Positions 1 through 9,252 of a stretch of 64,000 nt of DNA are shown here, in pieces. The translations under genes were made by a program, and so were the position numbers. The first letter of the stretch is position 1, and each line of letters begins with the position of its first letter. The DNA comes from CAWIMX01 sp963837345 (GTDB lineage Bacteria > Acidobacteriota > Vicinamibacteria > Vicinamibacterales > CAVVIG01), in the NCBI GenBank assembly GCA_963837345.1, contig CAWIMX010000001.1, positions 620,001 to 684,000 on the forward strand, given 5' to 3'. The notes under the pieces are model-generated. The model was not told where the DNA came from. It saw only the letters and a program-made list of their open reading frames with translations, and searched no databases.

Positions 1-1
1 G

Positions 2-1672
2 CTGTCGGGCAGCGTCGCCGAGGATCGCTTCTGGAGCGAAACCTGGACCTCGGCCGAACGATCGCTCTCGCGCCTCACCGACTGGCTCCGGCGGTCGCGC
101 GCCGTCCACACCATCGACGTGGACGAAGGCTGGTCGCACGACCGTGACGTCAGCGTCGCCGTCGGCCGCTGGGGCTGGCTCGACATCCGCGCGATGACGG
201 AAGACCACGGTTCGGGCCGTACGCTGCTGCGCGTCGGCACGCACTTGCGTCCGACCACGTTCGGCACGCTCGCCGCCATCATGCTCGGCTGCGGCCTGCT
301 CTGCGGCGCGCTCTTCGGCGTCGCCCTCCGCTGGCCCGCCGTCGGCGCGAGCACCGCCGCGCTGGCCGTGATCGCGATCGCCTTCGCGGCCTGGCGGACA
401 GCGCAGGTCACCGCCATCGTGCGGCGCGCGATCGAGCGGGTCGCCGCCGATCAGCACATGCTGCGGATCGGGTCCGGCCCCGTGCGCGGGCCCCTGCTCG
501 CGCCGGCGCTCGTCCGCACCTACGGCCTGCGGAGCGCCATGATCTTTGTCGTCGCCATCGTCGCCATCGGCTCGGGCACGCTGATGCTGCGCGAAGCCGC
601 GGCGGCCGCGGTCATCGGCCAGCAGCGGGGCTTCGCCGGCGACAACGGCCCGGCGATCCAGGCATGGCTCGATTCGCCCGGCGGCATCGCGATCGCCCCG
701 GCCGGCGACGTGTACTTCGCCGATTCGAACAACCACGTCATCCGCCGGATCGATCCGCACAACGGCGTCATCACCACCGTCGTCGGCAACCACCAGCTCG
801 GGCCTGGATTCTCGGGCGACCTCGGCCCCGCGTCGAAGGCCCGGCTCGACAATCCCGACGGCGTGTCGCTCGCGGCCAACGGGGATCTCGTGATCGCCGA
901 CTCGCACAACAACCGGGTGCGGCGCGTCGACAAGAAGACGGGCATCGTCACGACCATCGCCGGCATCGGCGACGCCGGCTTCCTCGGCGACGGCGGCCCG
1001 GCCGTCGAGGCGCAGCTCGCGTCCCCGTCGGCGGCCGTCACGGCGCCGAACGGCGACGTCTACATCGCCGACACGTTGAACTACCGCGTGCGCCGGATCG
1101 ATCACGCGAGCGGCCTCATCGAAACGGTCGCCGGCGACGGCTCCCCCGGCGAGGACGAAGGGCCCGTGGGCGACGGAGGTCCGGCCACCGCGGCGCAGCT
1201 GAACATGCCGAGCGACGTCGCCGTCGCGCCCAACGGGGACCTCTACATCGCCGACATGTACCACAACCGCGTGCGGCGCCTGGACGCCAGGACCGGCATC
1301 ATGACGACCGTGGCGGGCAGCGGGCACTGGGGCTACTGGGGCGACGGCGGACCGGCCCTGGATGCCGCGCTCGCCGGTCCCGCAGGCATCGCACTGGCGT
1401 CGGCGGCCGACGGGGGCCTCACGCTCTTCATCGCCGACTACTACAACGGCGTCGTCCGCGCCGTCGGCCCCGACGGCGTGATCCGCGACGTCACCGGCAA
1501 CAGCCGGACGACGTTCGACGCGCCCACGCGCGTGGCGTTCGCGAAGGCGGGCCCGCGGCGCGGCTGGCTCTACGTCACCGATTCCAGCAACGACCGCATC
1601 GTGCCGCTGAACATCCGGGAGATCGCGCCGCAGCTGGTGCCCCCGGCGAAGACGCCCCGAAGGGTCGGCTGA
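2..1672 (+). CDS. Membrane-anchored NHL-repeat beta-propeller protein (5' end outside window)
   Basis: The reading frame is open from base 2, with 39 codons before the first internal GTG at 119, so the true start lies upstream; 556 residues are visible. The N-terminal part has a short soluble segment (GRWGWLDIRAMTEDHGSG) followed by two adjacent hydrophobic helices and a third (SAMIFVVAIVAIGSGTLML). The remainder is a run of about five NHL-type blades, each marked by a G-D-x-G-P-A motif followed by 'NGDLYIAD..NNRVRR'. NHL propellers are usually extracytoplasmic binding scaffolds; no catalytic motif is visible. The TGA stop overlaps the ATG of the ABC transporter (TGATG), so the two are translationally coupled. 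The missing N-terminus could carry another domain; a glycosyltransferase would fit the context, but that is inference. Confidence 0.8.
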   Translation: MSGSVAEDRFWSETWTSAERSLSRLTDWLRRSRAVHTIDVDEGWSHDRDVSVAVGRWGWLDIRAMTEDHGSGRTLLRVGTHLRPTTFGTLAAIMLGCGLLCGALFGVALRWPAVGASTAALAVIAIAFAAWRTAQVTAIVRRAIERVAADQHMLRIGSGPVRGPLLAPALVRTYGLRSAMIFVVAIVAIGSGTLMLREAAAAAVIGQQRGFAGDNGPAIQAWLDSPGGIAIAPAGDVYFADSNNHVIRRIDPHNGVITTVVGNHQLGPGFSGDLGPASKARLDNPDGVSLAANGDLVIADSHNNRVRRVDKKTGIVTTIAGIGDAGFLGDGGPAVEAQLASPSAAVTAPNGDVYIADTLNYRVRRIDHASGLIETVAGDGSPGEDEGPVGDGGPATAAQLNMPSDVAVAPNGDLYIADMYHNRVRRLDARTGIMTTVAGSGHWGYWGDGGPALDAALAGPAGIALASAADGGLTLFIADYYNGVVRAVGPDGVIRDVTGNSRTTFDAPTRVAFAKAGPRRGWLYVTDSSNDRIVPLNIREIAPQLVPPAKTPRRVG

Positions 1673-3501
1673 TGCTCGGCTGGATGCTGGCGTTCCTGCG
1701 GCCGCATCGAGGGCGGGTGATCCTGTTGTCGGGGCTGATGCTGGTCCAGATCGGTCTCGGCGCGCTCGAGCCGTGGCCGCTCAAGGTCGTCATCGACTAC
1801 GTGCTGTCCGCCGACCGGCGCCCGCTGCCCGAGCCGGTGGCCGGCTGGGTGGCGGCCGTCACCGGCGGGCGGCTGGTCGCCATGCTCGTGGTCTTCGTGG
1901 CCGGCGGGGTGCTGCTGCAGCTCGCCAAGGAGCTCGTCACGGCCTGGAGCACGCAGGTGCAGGTCGGCACCGGACAGCGGATGGTCTACGACCTGCGGTA
2001 TCGCCTGTTCGATCACCTCCAGGCGCTCGGCCTCCACCATCACGCAGGCACCACCACGAGCGACGCGGTGTACCGGGTGGACGTCGACAGCTACGCGATC
2101 GAGAACCTCGTGATGGGCGGCCTGTTCCCGGTGGCCGGGTCCGTCGTCACGCTCACGGTGATGTTCGCCGTGCTGCTGAAGCTCGACGCCACCGTGGCGC
2201 TGCTCTCGCTCACCGTGGTGCCGTTCCTGTATCTGGCGCTCCGCTACTACATGTCCACGCTCGTCGATCGCGAGGAGCGGGTCAAGGAGCTCGAGGCGAC
2301 GCTGATGGGCCGGGCGTTCGAGACCTTCTCGGCCATCCGCCTCGTGAAGAGCTTCGCGCGCGAGTCGCACGAGTCGTCGCGCTACGCCACGGCCGGCGAG
2401 CGGACCATGCAGGCGCGCGTCGGCCTCACGTGGCAGCAGTCGCTCTTCTCGGTCGTGGTCACGGGCATCACGGTCCTCGGGACGGCGCTCGTCCTCGTCG
2501 TGGGCGGCCTGCACGTGCTCGACGGGCGGATGACGATCGGCAGCCTTATCGTGGTGATCGCGTATCTGGCGGCGGTGTACGGACCGCTCTCCGCGATCGC
2601 GCACACCTCCGGCCAGCTCCAGGGGGCGGTGGCGGGCGCCCGCCGGGTGCGCGCGGCGCTCGCGCTCACTCCGGAAGCCGCGGACGAGTCGGACGGCTCG
2701 ATCGACGCGTCGGGCGTCGGTGGAACGGTGACCTTCGAACGGGCCGGCTTCGGCTATCCGGGCGGCAGCCAGGTGCTCTGTCAGATCAGCTTCACCGCCA
2801 GGCCTGGCGAGATGGTGGCCCTCGTCGGCCTGACCGGCGCCGGCAAGACGACGCTGGTGAGCCTGATCCCGCGGTTCTACGATGCGACCGAAGGCCGCGT
2901 CCTCGTCGACGGCGTCGACGTGCGCGAGTTCAGGCTGCGCTCGCTGCGCGAGCAGGTCGCGATCGTGCTGCAGGAGCCGGTGCTGTTCCGGGGCACGATC
3001 GCCGAGAACCTGCGCTACGGCCGGCTCGAGGCGACCGACGAAGAGATCGAGGCCGCGGCACGGGCGGCGCACGCGCACGAATTCATCGAGCGCCTCCCGA
3101 AAGGCTACGAGACCGAGATCGGCGAGAGCGGCGCGGGGCTGTCCGGCGGCGAGCGGCAGCGGCTGAGCGTGGCGCGGGCGATCGTGAAGAACGCGCCGAT
3201 CCTGATCCTCGACGAGCCGACGTCGGCGCTCGACGCCATTTCCGAAGAGATCGTCTTCAACGCGCTCGGGCGCCTGCGATCGAGCCGCACCACGATCGTG
3301 ATCGCGCACCGCCTGTCGACCGTCCGTGATGCCGATCGCATTCTCGTGCTCGACGGCGGCCGCATCGTCGCCCAGGGCCGGCACGACGACCTGCTCGTCA
3401 GGAGCCCGCTCTACCGCCGGATGTGCGCGCGTCTCTCGGTCGGCCGATCGCTCGACGAGCCGGAAACGGTCGACGAATTGATGGAAGCCGCACGATCCTG
3501 A
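1672..3501 (+). CDS. ABC exporter, fused transmembrane and ATPase domains (MsbA/MDR type)
   Basis: 609 aa. Residues 1-330 form an ABC type-1 exporter membrane domain with about six helices, and residues 345-600 form the ATPase. Visible ATPase motifs are Walker A GLTGAGKTT (about 386), Q-loop VLQEPVLF, signature LSGGERQR (about 490), Walker B ILILDEPTS (about 512) and the switch histidine in IAHRLST. Such half-transporters act as homodimers and export lipids, glycolipids, peptides or drugs from the inner membrane. The start ATG overlaps the stop of the NHL gene; glycosyltransferases follow. A lipid-linked glycan or similar conjugate is therefore a reasonable substrate, but this is inference from neighbours. 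Earlier in-frame codons (from 664) lie inside the NHL gene and are not part of this protein. Confidence 0.92.
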   Translation: MLGWMLAFLRPHRGRVILLSGLMLVQIGLGALEPWPLKVVIDYVLSADRRPLPEPVAGWVAAVTGGRLVAMLVVFVAGGVLLQLAKELVTAWSTQVQVGTGQRMVYDLRYRLFDHLQALGLHHHAGTTTSDAVYRVDVDSYAIENLVMGGLFPVAGSVVTLTVMFAVLLKLDATVALLSLTVVPFLYLALRYYMSTLVDREERVKELEATLMGRAFETFSAIRLVKSFARESHESSRYATAGERTMQARVGLTWQQSLFSVVVTGITVLGTALVLVVGGLHVLDGRMTIGSLIVVIAYLAAVYGPLSAIAHTSGQLQGAVAGARRVRAALALTPEAADESDGSIDASGVGGTVTFERAGFGYPGGSQVLCQISFTARPGEMVALVGLTGAGKTTLVSLIPRFYDATEGRVLVDGVDVREFRLRSLREQVAIVLQEPVLFRGTIAENLRYGRLEATDEEIEAAARAAHAHEFIERLPKGYETEIGESGAGLSGGERQRLSVARAIVKNAPILILDEPTSALDAISEEIVFNALGRLRSSRTTIVIAHRLSTVRDADRILVLDGGRIVAQGRHDDLLVRSPLYRRMCARLSVGRSLDEPETVDELMEAARS

Positions 3502-3502
3502 A

Positions 3503-3577
3503 CGGGGCGCCTGCGCCCGGGGCCAGGGGGCCTCCCAGGCACCGGAAGCAGGCACGGTCCAGGCACCCGGCACCGAC
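3503..3577. repeat. GC-rich low-complexity intergenic tract with GGCACC/GCGCC motifs
   Basis: The 82-bp gap between the ABC gene and the next glycosyltransferase is almost entirely built of imperfect GGGGCGCC, GGCACC and CAGGCAC units (for example CAGGCACCGGAAGCAGGCAC). It lacks coding character. Similar GC-rich, short-unit tracts occur near 7787, 33897 and 37450. Function unknown. Confidence 0.5.
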
Positions 3578-3583
3578 ACCGAT

Positions 3584-4699
3584 ATGAAGATCTTGATGGC
3601 GGGCATCATCGCGCGGTACCCGTTTGGCGGGGTCACCTGGTGTTCGCTGATGTACCTGGCGGGGCTGCGGGCGCTCGGCCACGAGGTCTTCTACCTCGAA
3701 GACACCGGCGAGTGCGTCTACGACCCGGTCGAGAACACCCGCGCCACCGATCCCCGGTACGGCACCGCCTACATTCGCGACGCCCTCGAGCCGTTCGGCC
3801 TCGACCGCTGGACGTTCGTCAATTACGACGGCGCCTACCATGGCTGCTCGCACGACGAGGTGAAGCGCTACTGCGCCGATGCGGATCTGTTCCTGAATCT
3901 GTCGGGCGGATCCTGGTTCTGGCGCGACGAGTACCGGCGCATCCCGCGCAAGGTGTTCATCGACTCCGATCCCGCCTTCACCCAGCTGGCGATCGCCAAG
4001 GCGGATCGCTGGTACGTGGAGTTTTTCGAGGGCTTCGACCACCTGTTCACGTTCGGCTCGAATATCGGCACGCCGTGTTCGCCCGTCCCGACGGCTCCCT
4101 TCACGTGGCACCACACCTGGCAGCCCGTGACGCTCGACGACTGGCCCGTGACGGGCCCGCCGCGCGACCGCTTCACGTCGGTGATGACCTGGCAGATCGA
4201 GAGCTTCACCGACGTCGGCGGCAACAAGGATCAGGAGTTCCTCAAGTTCCTCGATCTGCCCGCGCGCACGCCGCAGCGGTTCGAGCTGGCCGTGAACGGC
4301 CCGCAGGCCATGCTGCGCGGCTTCGGCTGGGAGACGGTGGATGCCATGAAGGTGTCGCGCACCCCACCGCGGTACCGCGAGTTCATTCAGCAGTCCAAGG
4401 CCGAGTTCGGCGTGGCCAAGCACACCTACGTGGCCACCCATTCGGGCTGGTTCAGCGACCGCACGGAATGCTATCTCGCGAGCGGCCGGCCGGCGCTCGT
4501 GCAGGACACCGGATGGTCGCGCCATCTGCCGGCGGGCGAGGGACTCGTCGCGTTCTCGACCGTCGAGGAAGCGGTCGCGGGCGTGGCGCGGATCAACGCG
4601 GACTACGCGCGGCACGCGCGTCGCGCCCGCGAGATCGCCGCGGAATACTTCGACGCGCGGCGCGTGCTGTCCGCGCTCCTGGACGAGGCCGGCGCGTGA
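3584..4699 (+). CDS. Glycosyltransferase-like protein (CgeB / group 1-like)
   Basis: 371 aa. It begins MKILMAGIIARYPFGGVTW, typical of the first beta strand of a GT-B Rossmann fold. The C-terminal half has the segment 'GWFSDRTECYLASGRPALVQDTGW', which resembles the nucleotide-sugar end of CgeB-like and GT1-like enzymes (E-C-Y-L-A-S-G-R-P). No close named family is recognised with certainty. The TGA stop overlaps the GTG start of the following GT4 enzyme (GTGA), so they are co-translated. The role is probably sugar transfer in assembly of the glycan served by the neighbouring transporter (inference). Confidence 0.7.
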   Translation: MKILMAGIIARYPFGGVTWCSLMYLAGLRALGHEVFYLEDTGECVYDPVENTRATDPRYGTAYIRDALEPFGLDRWTFVNYDGAYHGCSHDEVKRYCADADLFLNLSGGSWFWRDEYRRIPRKVFIDSDPAFTQLAIAKADRWYVEFFEGFDHLFTFGSNIGTPCSPVPTAPFTWHHTWQPVTLDDWPVTGPPRDRFTSVMTWQIESFTDVGGNKDQEFLKFLDLPARTPQRFELAVNGPQAMLRGFGWETVDAMKVSRTPPRYREFIQQSKAEFGVAKHTYVATHSGWFSDRTECYLASGRPALVQDTGWSRHLPAGEGLVAFSTVEEAVAGVARINADYARHARRAREIAAEYFDARRVLSALLDEAGA

Positions 4700-5733
4700 A
4701 GATCGCCCATGTCTCGGCGGTGGCCACCTCGACGCCGCCGCCGCGATCGGGGTCGGTTCAACTGGTGACCTCGCTCCTGACCGAAGGGCTCGTGGCCGCA
4801 GGCCACGCCGTGACGCTCTTCGCGACGGCCACATCGACGACGGGCGCCCGGCTGCACGCGATCTTCGAACACGGCTACTGGGAAGACGCGAACATGTGGC
4901 CGTGGGAGCTGTACGAGCTGCTCAACCTCGCCGCGGCGGTCGAACGTGCCGCCGACTTCGACCTGATCCATTACGAGGCGATGTACTACCCGATCGCCCT
5001 CGCGTTCACCAGTCTCACGCGCACGCCGATCGTCCAGACGCTCCATCACACCCCGGCGGCCGCCGAGCTGGCGTTGTACAGCCGGTATCCCGCCGCGCCG
5101 TTCATCGCGATCTCGGACGAGCAGGCCCGCCGCCTGGCGCCGCTGAACGTGGTGGGCACGGTGTTGCACGGCATCGACACGGATCGGTTCCGGTTTCAGC
5201 CGGATCCGGACGATTACGTGCTGTTTCTGGGCCGCTTCACCGAGGGCAAGGGCGTGCTCCAGGCCATCGACGTGGCCCGCCGAACGGGCGTGAAGCTCGT
5301 GCTGGCAGCGGCCGACGAGCCGTACTACCACGATGTGGTGGCGCCCCACGTGGACGACCGCCAGGTGGTGTACGCCGGCGAGGCCGACCACGAAACGAAA
5401 GTGCGGTTGTGCGGCGGGGCAAAGGCGCTACTCTATCCGGTGCAGGAGCCGGAGCCTTTCGGCCTCGTGCTGGTCGAAGCGATGACGTGCGGCACGCCCG
5501 TCGCCGCGCTCGACAAGGGCGCGGTGCGGGAGGTGGTCGACGAAGGCGTCACCGGCTTCGTGTTCACCAGTCTGGACGACATGGCCGCCGGCTTGCCTCG
5601 TGTGTTCGCCCTCGACCGTCGGCGTGTCCGGGAACGTGCCGTCGCCCGATTCGGCGTGGCTCGCATGGTGAACGACTACCTGGCCGTCTACCAGCGACTC
5701 ATCGACCGACACCGTGACCACTCCGCCCGCTGA
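4696..5733 (+). CDS. Glycosyltransferase family 4
   Basis: 345 aa GT-B enzyme starting at a GTG that overlaps the preceding stop. The N-terminal acceptor domain begins MKIAHVSAVATSTPPPRSGSVQ. The C-terminal donor domain shows FLGRFTEGKG and the diagnostic EPFGLVLVEAMTCGTPV, including the E-x7-E motif, followed by GAVREVVDEGVTGFV. GT4 enzymes transfer sugars from nucleotide donors at the cytoplasmic face. It is second of two consecutive glycosyltransferases and is followed within 11 bp (or with overlap) by a PIG-L deacetylase, a pairing common in pathways where a transferred N-acetylsugar is then deacetylated. Confidence 0.9.
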   Translation: MKIAHVSAVATSTPPPRSGSVQLVTSLLTEGLVAAGHAVTLFATATSTTGARLHAIFEHGYWEDANMWPWELYELLNLAAAVERAADFDLIHYEAMYYPIALAFTSLTRTPIVQTLHHTPAAAELALYSRYPAAPFIAISDEQARRLAPLNVVGTVLHGIDTDRFRFQPDPDDYVLFLGRFTEGKGVLQAIDVARRTGVKLVLAAADEPYYHDVVAPHVDDRQVVYAGEADHETKVRLCGGAKALLYPVQEPEPFGLVLVEAMTCGTPVAALDKGAVREVVDEGVTGFVFTSLDDMAAGLPRVFALDRRRVRERAVARFGVARMVNDYLAVYQRLIDRHRDHSAR

Positions 5734-5743
5734 CGACGACCCC

Positions 5744-6532
5744 ATGTCCGGACGGCGTGTGCTCGCCGTGTTCGCCCATCCCGACGATGAGTCGCTGGCG
5801 TGCGGCGGCACGCTGGCGCGCCTGGCCGACGCGGGCGCGCGCGTGGTGCTCCTCTGCGCGTCGCGCGGTGAACGCGGAACGGGTCCCGATCACCTGCTCG
5901 AACCCGGTGCCGAGCTCGCGCGCATCCGCACCGCCGAACTGCACGCCGCCGCGCGCGTCCTCGGCATCTCCGACGTCCTCGTCTACGATCATCCGGACGG
6001 CAGCCTGCGCTGGGCGGACGACCGCGAGATCGAGGCCGAGATTCTTGGCGCGATCCAGGCGCACGATCCCGAGGCCGTCATCACCTTCGACAGTGACGGA
6101 CTCTACTGGCACGCCGACCATGTGGGCATCCACGAACGGACGCGCGCGGCCGTGCAGGCGCTCGGCCAGGCCGCGCCGCCGCTCTTCTTCGTGGCGATGC
6201 GCGCCGGCGTGATGCGCGAGGTCGCCGACGTGGCGGGCCGCGCGGGATGGGTGCCGCCGGCCACGGGCACGTGGAGCATCACGCCCGACGCGTTCGGCCT
6301 CACGCTGGAGCCTCCGAGCTTCGCGGTGAACGTGGAGGCGTGGGTGGCCCGCAAGCTCGACGCGCTCGCCTGCTACCACTCCCAGTTCCGCGCGGACTCG
6401 CCCTTCCTCCGGCTCTGCGACGCCGACCAGCGGCGTCTGCTCGGACGCGAATACTTCAGGCGCGCGCCCAGGAACGAACGCGCCTCGGCCTTCGAGCGCT
6501 ACGGCGAGGCAGTGGCCAGCGGCCATGCGTGA
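5744..6532 (+). CDS. PIG-L / LmbE family N-acetylsugar deacetylase
   Basis: 262 aa from ATG 5744; a GTG at 5714 would add ten residues and overlap the upstream gene. The motif FAHPDDESLACGG is the zinc-binding H-P-D-D signature near the N-terminus, and WHADHVGIHERT carries the second H-x-D-H zinc site. Family members hydrolyse the N-acetyl group of GlcNAc-containing substrates such as GlcNAc-PI, GlcNAc-malate or mycothiol precursors. Directly preceded by two glycosyltransferases and overlapped at its stop (ATGCGTGA) by the methyltransferase gene, so it probably trims a sugar of the same product. It is distinct from the BshB1-type enzyme at 36722. Confidence 0.88.
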   Translation: MSGRRVLAVFAHPDDESLACGGTLARLADAGARVVLLCASRGERGTGPDHLLEPGAELARIRTAELHAAARVLGISDVLVYDHPDGSLRWADDREIEAEILGAIQAHDPEAVITFDSDGLYWHADHVGIHERTRAAVQALGQAAPPLFFVAMRAGVMREVADVAGRAGWVPPATGTWSITPDAFGLTLEPPSFAVNVEAWVARKLDALACYHSQFRADSPFLRLCDADQRRLLGREYFRRAPRNERASAFERYGEAVASGHA

Positions 6533-7778
6533 CGACACCCTCGAGCTCCTGCGCTGCCCCTACTGCGGTGGACGCCTCGAGCTCGTCACGTCGCTGTTTC
6601 ACCGCCGCGACGCCGCCGCGATCGCCGACGGCATCCTGGGGTGCCACTGCTGCGTCTTCCCGGTGATCGACGGCATCCCGGTGCTCCATCTGCTGCCGGG
6701 CACGACGCGGGCGCGGGAGCTGGTCGAAACCGGCCAGCCGGACCTCGCGCGGCAGGCCATGCTCGACCTCGACGATCCCCAGCAGGCGGAGCGCTTCGAC
6801 GCGACCGCTTCGTCGGCCGAGGCGACCTATCGGGACCTGGTCGACGCGCTCGGGCCGAATTTCGAGGGCGGCTACTTCCTCTACCGCTTTTCCGATCCGA
6901 CCTACGTCGTGGCGCAGGCCGTCGTCCGGGCCGTGGCAGGCACCGTCCTCTCGGGCGGCGGACGCGCGGTGGATCTCTGCGGAGGCTCGGGCCACCTCAC
7001 GCGGACGCTCCTCGATCTGTCGGCGGATCCACCGGTCCTGGCCGATCTCTACTACGCGAAGGCGTGGCTCGGACGCCGCTTCACCGCGCCGGGCGCCGAG
7101 GCGGTGTGCTGCGATGGGAATGCGCCGCTGCCGTTCGCGCGCGGCGCCTTCCGGTACGCCATGTGCTCGGACGCATTTCAGTACATCTGGACCAAGCGGC
7201 AGTTCGTCCAGGAGATGCTGCGCCTCGTCGACCGGGCGCCGGGTGAGCCGGGCGCGGTGGTGATCAACCACACGCACAATCAGCGGACCTGGAGCCCCTC
7301 GCACGGACAACCGCTTCCGCCGGAAGGCTACGCGGATCTCTTCGAGACGATCGAGCCGCGGATCTTCGGCGAGGCGGGCCTGTTCGCCGACGTGCTCGCC
7401 GGCGGGCCGCTCGACCTGGCGCGCCAGGACTCCGCCTCGACACTCGATGCCGATCCCGCACTCACCATCGTCGCCAGCCGGCACCCCGGCGTGTTCGCCC
7501 GTCACGCACTCGAGGCGCCGGCGCTTCCGCCGCGCGGCGTGCTCAGGGTGAGCCCCCTGTACCTCGAGGAGCGCGAGGGCGAACGCCTCCGGCTGCGGCT
7601 GCAGTTCCCCTCGGAAGACTACGCGGACGAGTACGCGGCGAGCCGCCGGTACCTGCCCGACCAGGTGGTGCTCGAACCGGCCGACGTGGCGGCGCTCGGC
7701 GCCGGACAGCCAACCCCCGGGATCCGCGAGCTCATGCGCCGCCGGGTCATCGTGGACCTGCCGGAGCGGGACTACTGA
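6525..7778 (+). CDS. Class I SAM-dependent methyltransferase with N-terminal Trm112-like zinc domain
   Basis: 417 aa. Residues 5-50 form a Trm112-like domain: LRCPYCGGRLE then GCHCCVFPVIDGIPVL, a Cys4-type metal-binding pair followed by the family-typical 'PVIDGIPVL'. The middle has a SAM-binding motif I, AVDLCGGSGHLT, and a class I methyltransferase layout. The start ATG overlaps the PIG-L stop. Fusions of this kind are common in glycan and secondary-metabolite clusters; the substrate is unknown. The C-terminal 120 residues after the Rossmann core carry no motif I recognise. Confidence 0.8.
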   Translation: MRDDTLELLRCPYCGGRLELVTSLFHRRDAAAIADGILGCHCCVFPVIDGIPVLHLLPGTTRARELVETGQPDLARQAMLDLDDPQQAERFDATASSAEATYRDLVDALGPNFEGGYFLYRFSDPTYVVAQAVVRAVAGTVLSGGGRAVDLCGGSGHLTRTLLDLSADPPVLADLYYAKAWLGRRFTAPGAEAVCCDGNAPLPFARGAFRYAMCSDAFQYIWTKRQFVQEMLRLVDRAPGEPGAVVINHTHNQRTWSPSHGQPLPPEGYADLFETIEPRIFGEAGLFADVLAGGPLDLARQDSASTLDADPALTIVASRHPGVFARHALEAPALPPRGVLRVSPLYLEEREGERLRLRLQFPSEDYADEYAASRRYLPDQVVLEPADVAALGAGQPTPGIRELMRRRVIVDLPERDY

Positions 7779-7786
7779 ATGGCGAA

Positions 7787-7864
7787 GGGGACGAGGGGAC
7801 AAGGGGACGAGGGGACAAGGGGACGAAGGGGACGAGGGGGCGAGGGGACGAGGGGACGAGGGAC
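7787..7864. repeat. Octamer tandem repeat (GGGGACRA)n
   Basis: Nine nearly perfect 8-bp units, GGGGACGA alternating at first with GGGGACAA, plus a partial tenth, between the methyltransferase stop and the transporter's ribosome-binding site. One unit is 9 bp and one has an A-to-G change. Slippage here would alter leader length and G-quadruplex potential directly upstream of the transporter's translation start. Confidence 0.9.
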
Positions 7865-7867
7865 TGC

Positions 7868-7875
7868 GAGGTGAG
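7868..7875 (+). promoter_or_regulatory. Ribosome-binding site favouring a CTG start for the transporter
   Basis: GAGGTGAG lies 3-4 bases before an in-frame CTG at 7879. The first in-frame ATG (7915) has no Shine-Dalgarno-like sequence, and starting there would cut off the conserved residues REIFGWS. No ATG, GTG or TTG is available in this frame between 7780 and 7915. Confidence 0.5.
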
Positions 7876-7878
7876 GCG

Positions 7879-9252
7879 CTGAAGGACGACCCCCGCGAGA
7901 TTTTCGGTTGGTCGATGTACGACTGGGCCAACTCGGCGTTCCAGGCCACGGTCATCACGGCGCTGGCGGGTCCCTACCTGACGGCGCTGGCGCAACAGCG
8001 GGTGGGCGAGAACGGCATCGTGCTGGGCCTCGGGCCGTTCGGCGCCGTCACCGCCAAGGCGTTCTTCCCGTACTGCATCGCGCTGTCGGTGTTCGTGCAG
8101 GTCCTGCTCCTGCCGCTTCTCGGCGCGATCGCCGACTACACGCACGTCAAGAAGACGCTCATGGCCGCATTCTGCTATCTGGGCGCGGGCGCCACGTGTC
8201 TCATGTTCTTCGCGAGCGCCGATCGCCTCCTCCTCGCCGGCGCCCTCCTCATCGTCGCGAACATCGGCTTCGGCGGATCGATCGTCCTGTACAACGCGTT
8301 CCTGAACGACGTCGCGTCGCCGCCGCGTCGCGACGCCGTGTCGAGCCGCGGCTACGCCTACGGCTACCTGGGCGGCGGCCTCCTGCTCGCCGGCAATCTG
8401 GGTCTCGTCACGGCGGCGCCCTCCCTGGGGATCGGCCGCGACCTCGCCGTGCGTCTCTCGATCTTGTCGGCCGGTCTCTGGTGGGCCGGCTTCGCCGCGA
8501 TCACCTTCGCGCGCCTCCGTACGCGCATGCCAGCAGCCGTCCGGCCGCCGGGTCGTTCGTATCTGGGCATCGGGGTAACGAGGGCGATCGCGTCGTTTGC
8601 CGAGCTCCGGCGGCTGCCCCAGACGCGGCGATTCCTGGTGGCCTACCTCTTCTACAACGACGGCATCCAGACGGTGATCTCGGTGTCGTCGGTCTTTCTG
8701 GCGCAGGAGCTCTTCGTCGCCCGCGGCCTCGACGCCGACGAAGCGTTCCTGATGGGCATCGTCCTGATGGTGCAGTTCGTCGCCTTCGGGGGCGCGCTGG
8801 TGTACGAGCGCGTTGCGTCGTGGATCGGCACCAAGCGCGCCATCGTGTCGTCGGTCGTGATCTGGACGGCCATCATCGTCTACGCCTACCGCTGGCTCGA
8901 GACGACGCGAGAGGCGTGGGGCCTGGCGGCGGCCATCGCCGTCGTGCTCGGCGGATCGCAGGCGCTGTCGCGGTCGCTCTTCTCGCAGATGATCCCCGCG
9001 GGGCGTGAAGCGTCGTTCTACGGGTTGTACGAGATCTCGGAGCGCGGCTCGTCGTGGATCGGTCCGTTCGTCTTCGGCACCGTGGCGGGCGTCACGGGAT
9101 CCTACCGGCAGGCGATCCTGTCGGTGATCGTCCTGTTCCTCGTCGGCCTGGCGCTGCTGGCGTTGACCGACACGGCACGCGCGGCGCGCGACGCGCGTGC
9201 CGAGGCTGGCGCGGGGAATTTCCCGGACGTCGCACGGGTTGAATCGGTGTGA
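7879..9252 (+). CDS. MFS transporter, UMF1 (Atg22-like) family
   Basis: 457 aa if translation begins at CTG 7879, or 445 aa from ATG 7915. The sequence EIFGWSMYDWANSAFQATVI is the hallmark N-terminus of UMF1-family major facilitators. About twelve hydrophobic segments follow, with the conserved 'PLLGAIADYTHVKKTLMA' loop between helices 2 and 3 and 'GREASFYGLYEISERGSSWIGP' near the end. UMF1 proteins are poorly characterised inner-membrane transporters. The stop overlaps the GTG of the epimerase gene (GTGA). Located in the glycan-like operon, it could move a precursor or product, but the substrate cannot be read from the sequence. Confidence 0.85.
   Translation: MKDDPREIFGWSMYDWANSAFQATVITALAGPYLTALAQQRVGENGIVLGLGPFGAVTAKAFFPYCIALSVFVQVLLLPLLGAIADYTHVKKTLMAAFCYLGAGATCLMFFASADRLLLAGALLIVANIGFGGSIVLYNAFLNDVASPPRRDAVSSRGYAYGYLGGGLLLAGNLGLVTAAPSLGIGRDLAVRLSILSAGLWWAGFAAITFARLRTRMPAAVRPPGRSYLGIGVTRAIASFAELRRLPQTRRFLVAYLFYNDGIQTVISVSSVFLAQELFVARGLDADEAFLMGIVLMVQFVAFGGALVYERVASWIGTKRAIVSSVVIWTAIIVYAYRWLETTREAWGLAAAIAVVLGGSQALSRSLFSQMIPAGREASFYGLYEISERGSSWIGPFVFGTVAGVTGSYRQAILSVIVLFLVGLALLALTDTARAARDARAEAGAGNFPDVARVESV

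Noticed and set aside
7787..7864. CRISPR array
   Set aside because: Units are 8 bp with no spacers and no cas genes nearby.
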